Origin: Sporomusa sp.
GTDB lineage: Bacteria > Bacillota_C > Negativicutes > Sporomusales > Sporomusaceae
NCBI GenBank assembly: GCA_029256645.1
Contig: JAQSXM010000286.1
Span: forward strand, 1-5,054
DNA length: 5,054 bases
Direction: 5' to 3'
A program made the translations under genes and the position numbers. How positions within the stretch are numbered: the stretch's first letter is position 1; each line of letters starts with the position of its first letter. The notes under the pieces are model-generated. The model saw nothing but the letters and a program-made list of their open reading frames with translations, did not search any database and was not told the origin of the DNA. Shown piece after piece: positions 4,859-5,054 of the stretch.

Positions 4859-4881
4859 TACTGCTGTAAATTACAGCAGTA
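4859..4881 (-). repeat. Perfect inverted repeat (hairpin) before the terminator
   Basis: TACTGCTGTA and TACAGCAGTA form a perfect ten-base-pair stem with a three-base loop, five bases after the TAG stop of the ferritin-like gene. It has no U-tract of its own. It may protect the mRNA 3' end, or be a protein-binding palindrome. Confidence 0.7.
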
Positions 4882-4886
4882 CCCAA

Positions 4887-5054
4887 CTATGCCCAACCAT
4901 CAAGCATTTCCCGCAGTTTAACCACATGCGTCTGTTCTTCAAATTTCAAGAGGTTGAATACATTCCTGGCATCTTCAAACTTAGCACATTTAGCTAAGGC
5001 GTCATAAAACAAAATTGAATCTTTCTCATCCTGCATAGCTGCCCTCAAGATATC
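4887..5054 (-). CDS. Ferritin-like/rubrerythrin-type protein, C-terminal end (start beyond window)
   Basis: Only the last 55 residues are visible, ending in a TAG at 4889-4887. They form two amphipathic helices typical of the four-helix ferritin-like fold. AMQDEKDSILFYDALAK supplies a probable metal-binding Glu (visible residue 10), and the later FEEQTH supplies the ExxH pair (visible Glu40 and His43), as in rubrerythrin-type di-iron proteins (COG1633-like). Such proteins reduce hydrogen peroxide or store and sense iron in anaerobes. No C-terminal rubredoxin-type cysteine pair follows: the protein stops soon after the helix (KLREMLDGWA), so this is not a classical rubrerythrin with a C-terminal rubredoxin domain. 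The N-terminal half, with the other metal ligands, lies beyond the window. Two hairpins follow the gene. Confidence 0.75.
   Translation of the reverse strand, partial: DILRAAMQDEKDSILFYDALAKCAKFEDARNVFNLLKFEEQTHVVKLREMLDGWA

Noticed and set aside
1..5054. CRISPR array, insertion sequence, tRNA or phage genes
   Set aside because: No regularly spaced repeats, transposase-like frame, terminal repeats, cloverleaf or phage-type protein was seen on either strand.

Overview
This window looks like chromosomal DNA of a low-GC, anaerobic Firmicute. The support is the AT-rich intergenic DNA, strong GGAGG-type ribosome binding sites, intrinsic terminators after most genes, a c-di-AMP (ydaO/yuaA) riboswitch, an L,D-transpeptidase, a 3D-domain wall protein, a small siroheme reductase and an acyl-CoA dehydrogenase. 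A spore-forming Negativicute (Sporomusa/Pelosinus type) would fit, but that placement is inference. I see no mobile element, CRISPR array, rRNA or tRNA.

All seven genes lie on the minus strand, so transcription runs from the right end of the window to the left. In that order they are: the C-terminal end of a ferritin-like/rubrerythrin-type protein (5054-4887, cut by the window) followed by two tandem hairpins; a 223-residue stand-alone siroheme/[4Fe-4S] sulfite reductase-like protein (4735-4064) with a terminator; a secreted, Ala-rich helical protein of unknown function (3946-3437) with a terminator; a membrane-anchored L,D-transpeptidase with a C-terminal peptidoglycan-binding domain (3338-2619); a c-di-AMP riboswitch with its own promoter (about 2537-2311) leading a secreted peptidoglycan-binding plus 3D-domain protein (2305-1655) with a terminator; a half-size YdcZ-type (DUF606) membrane transporter (1471-1040) with a terminator; and an acyl-CoA dehydrogenase (930 to beyond base 1) with its own sigma-A-like promoter.

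Most genes appear to be single transcription units. The middle of the window (3946-1655) is a cell-envelope block: a secreted unknown, a wall cross-linking enzyme and a probable wall-remodelling enzyme, the last under c-di-AMP control. The most interesting detail is the riboswitch expression platform. The 3' end of the aptamer is echoed by an imperfect copy next to the Shine-Dalgarno sequence, giving four alternately complementary segments that could act as a translational switch. The flanking redox and fatty-acid genes have no evident functional link to this block.
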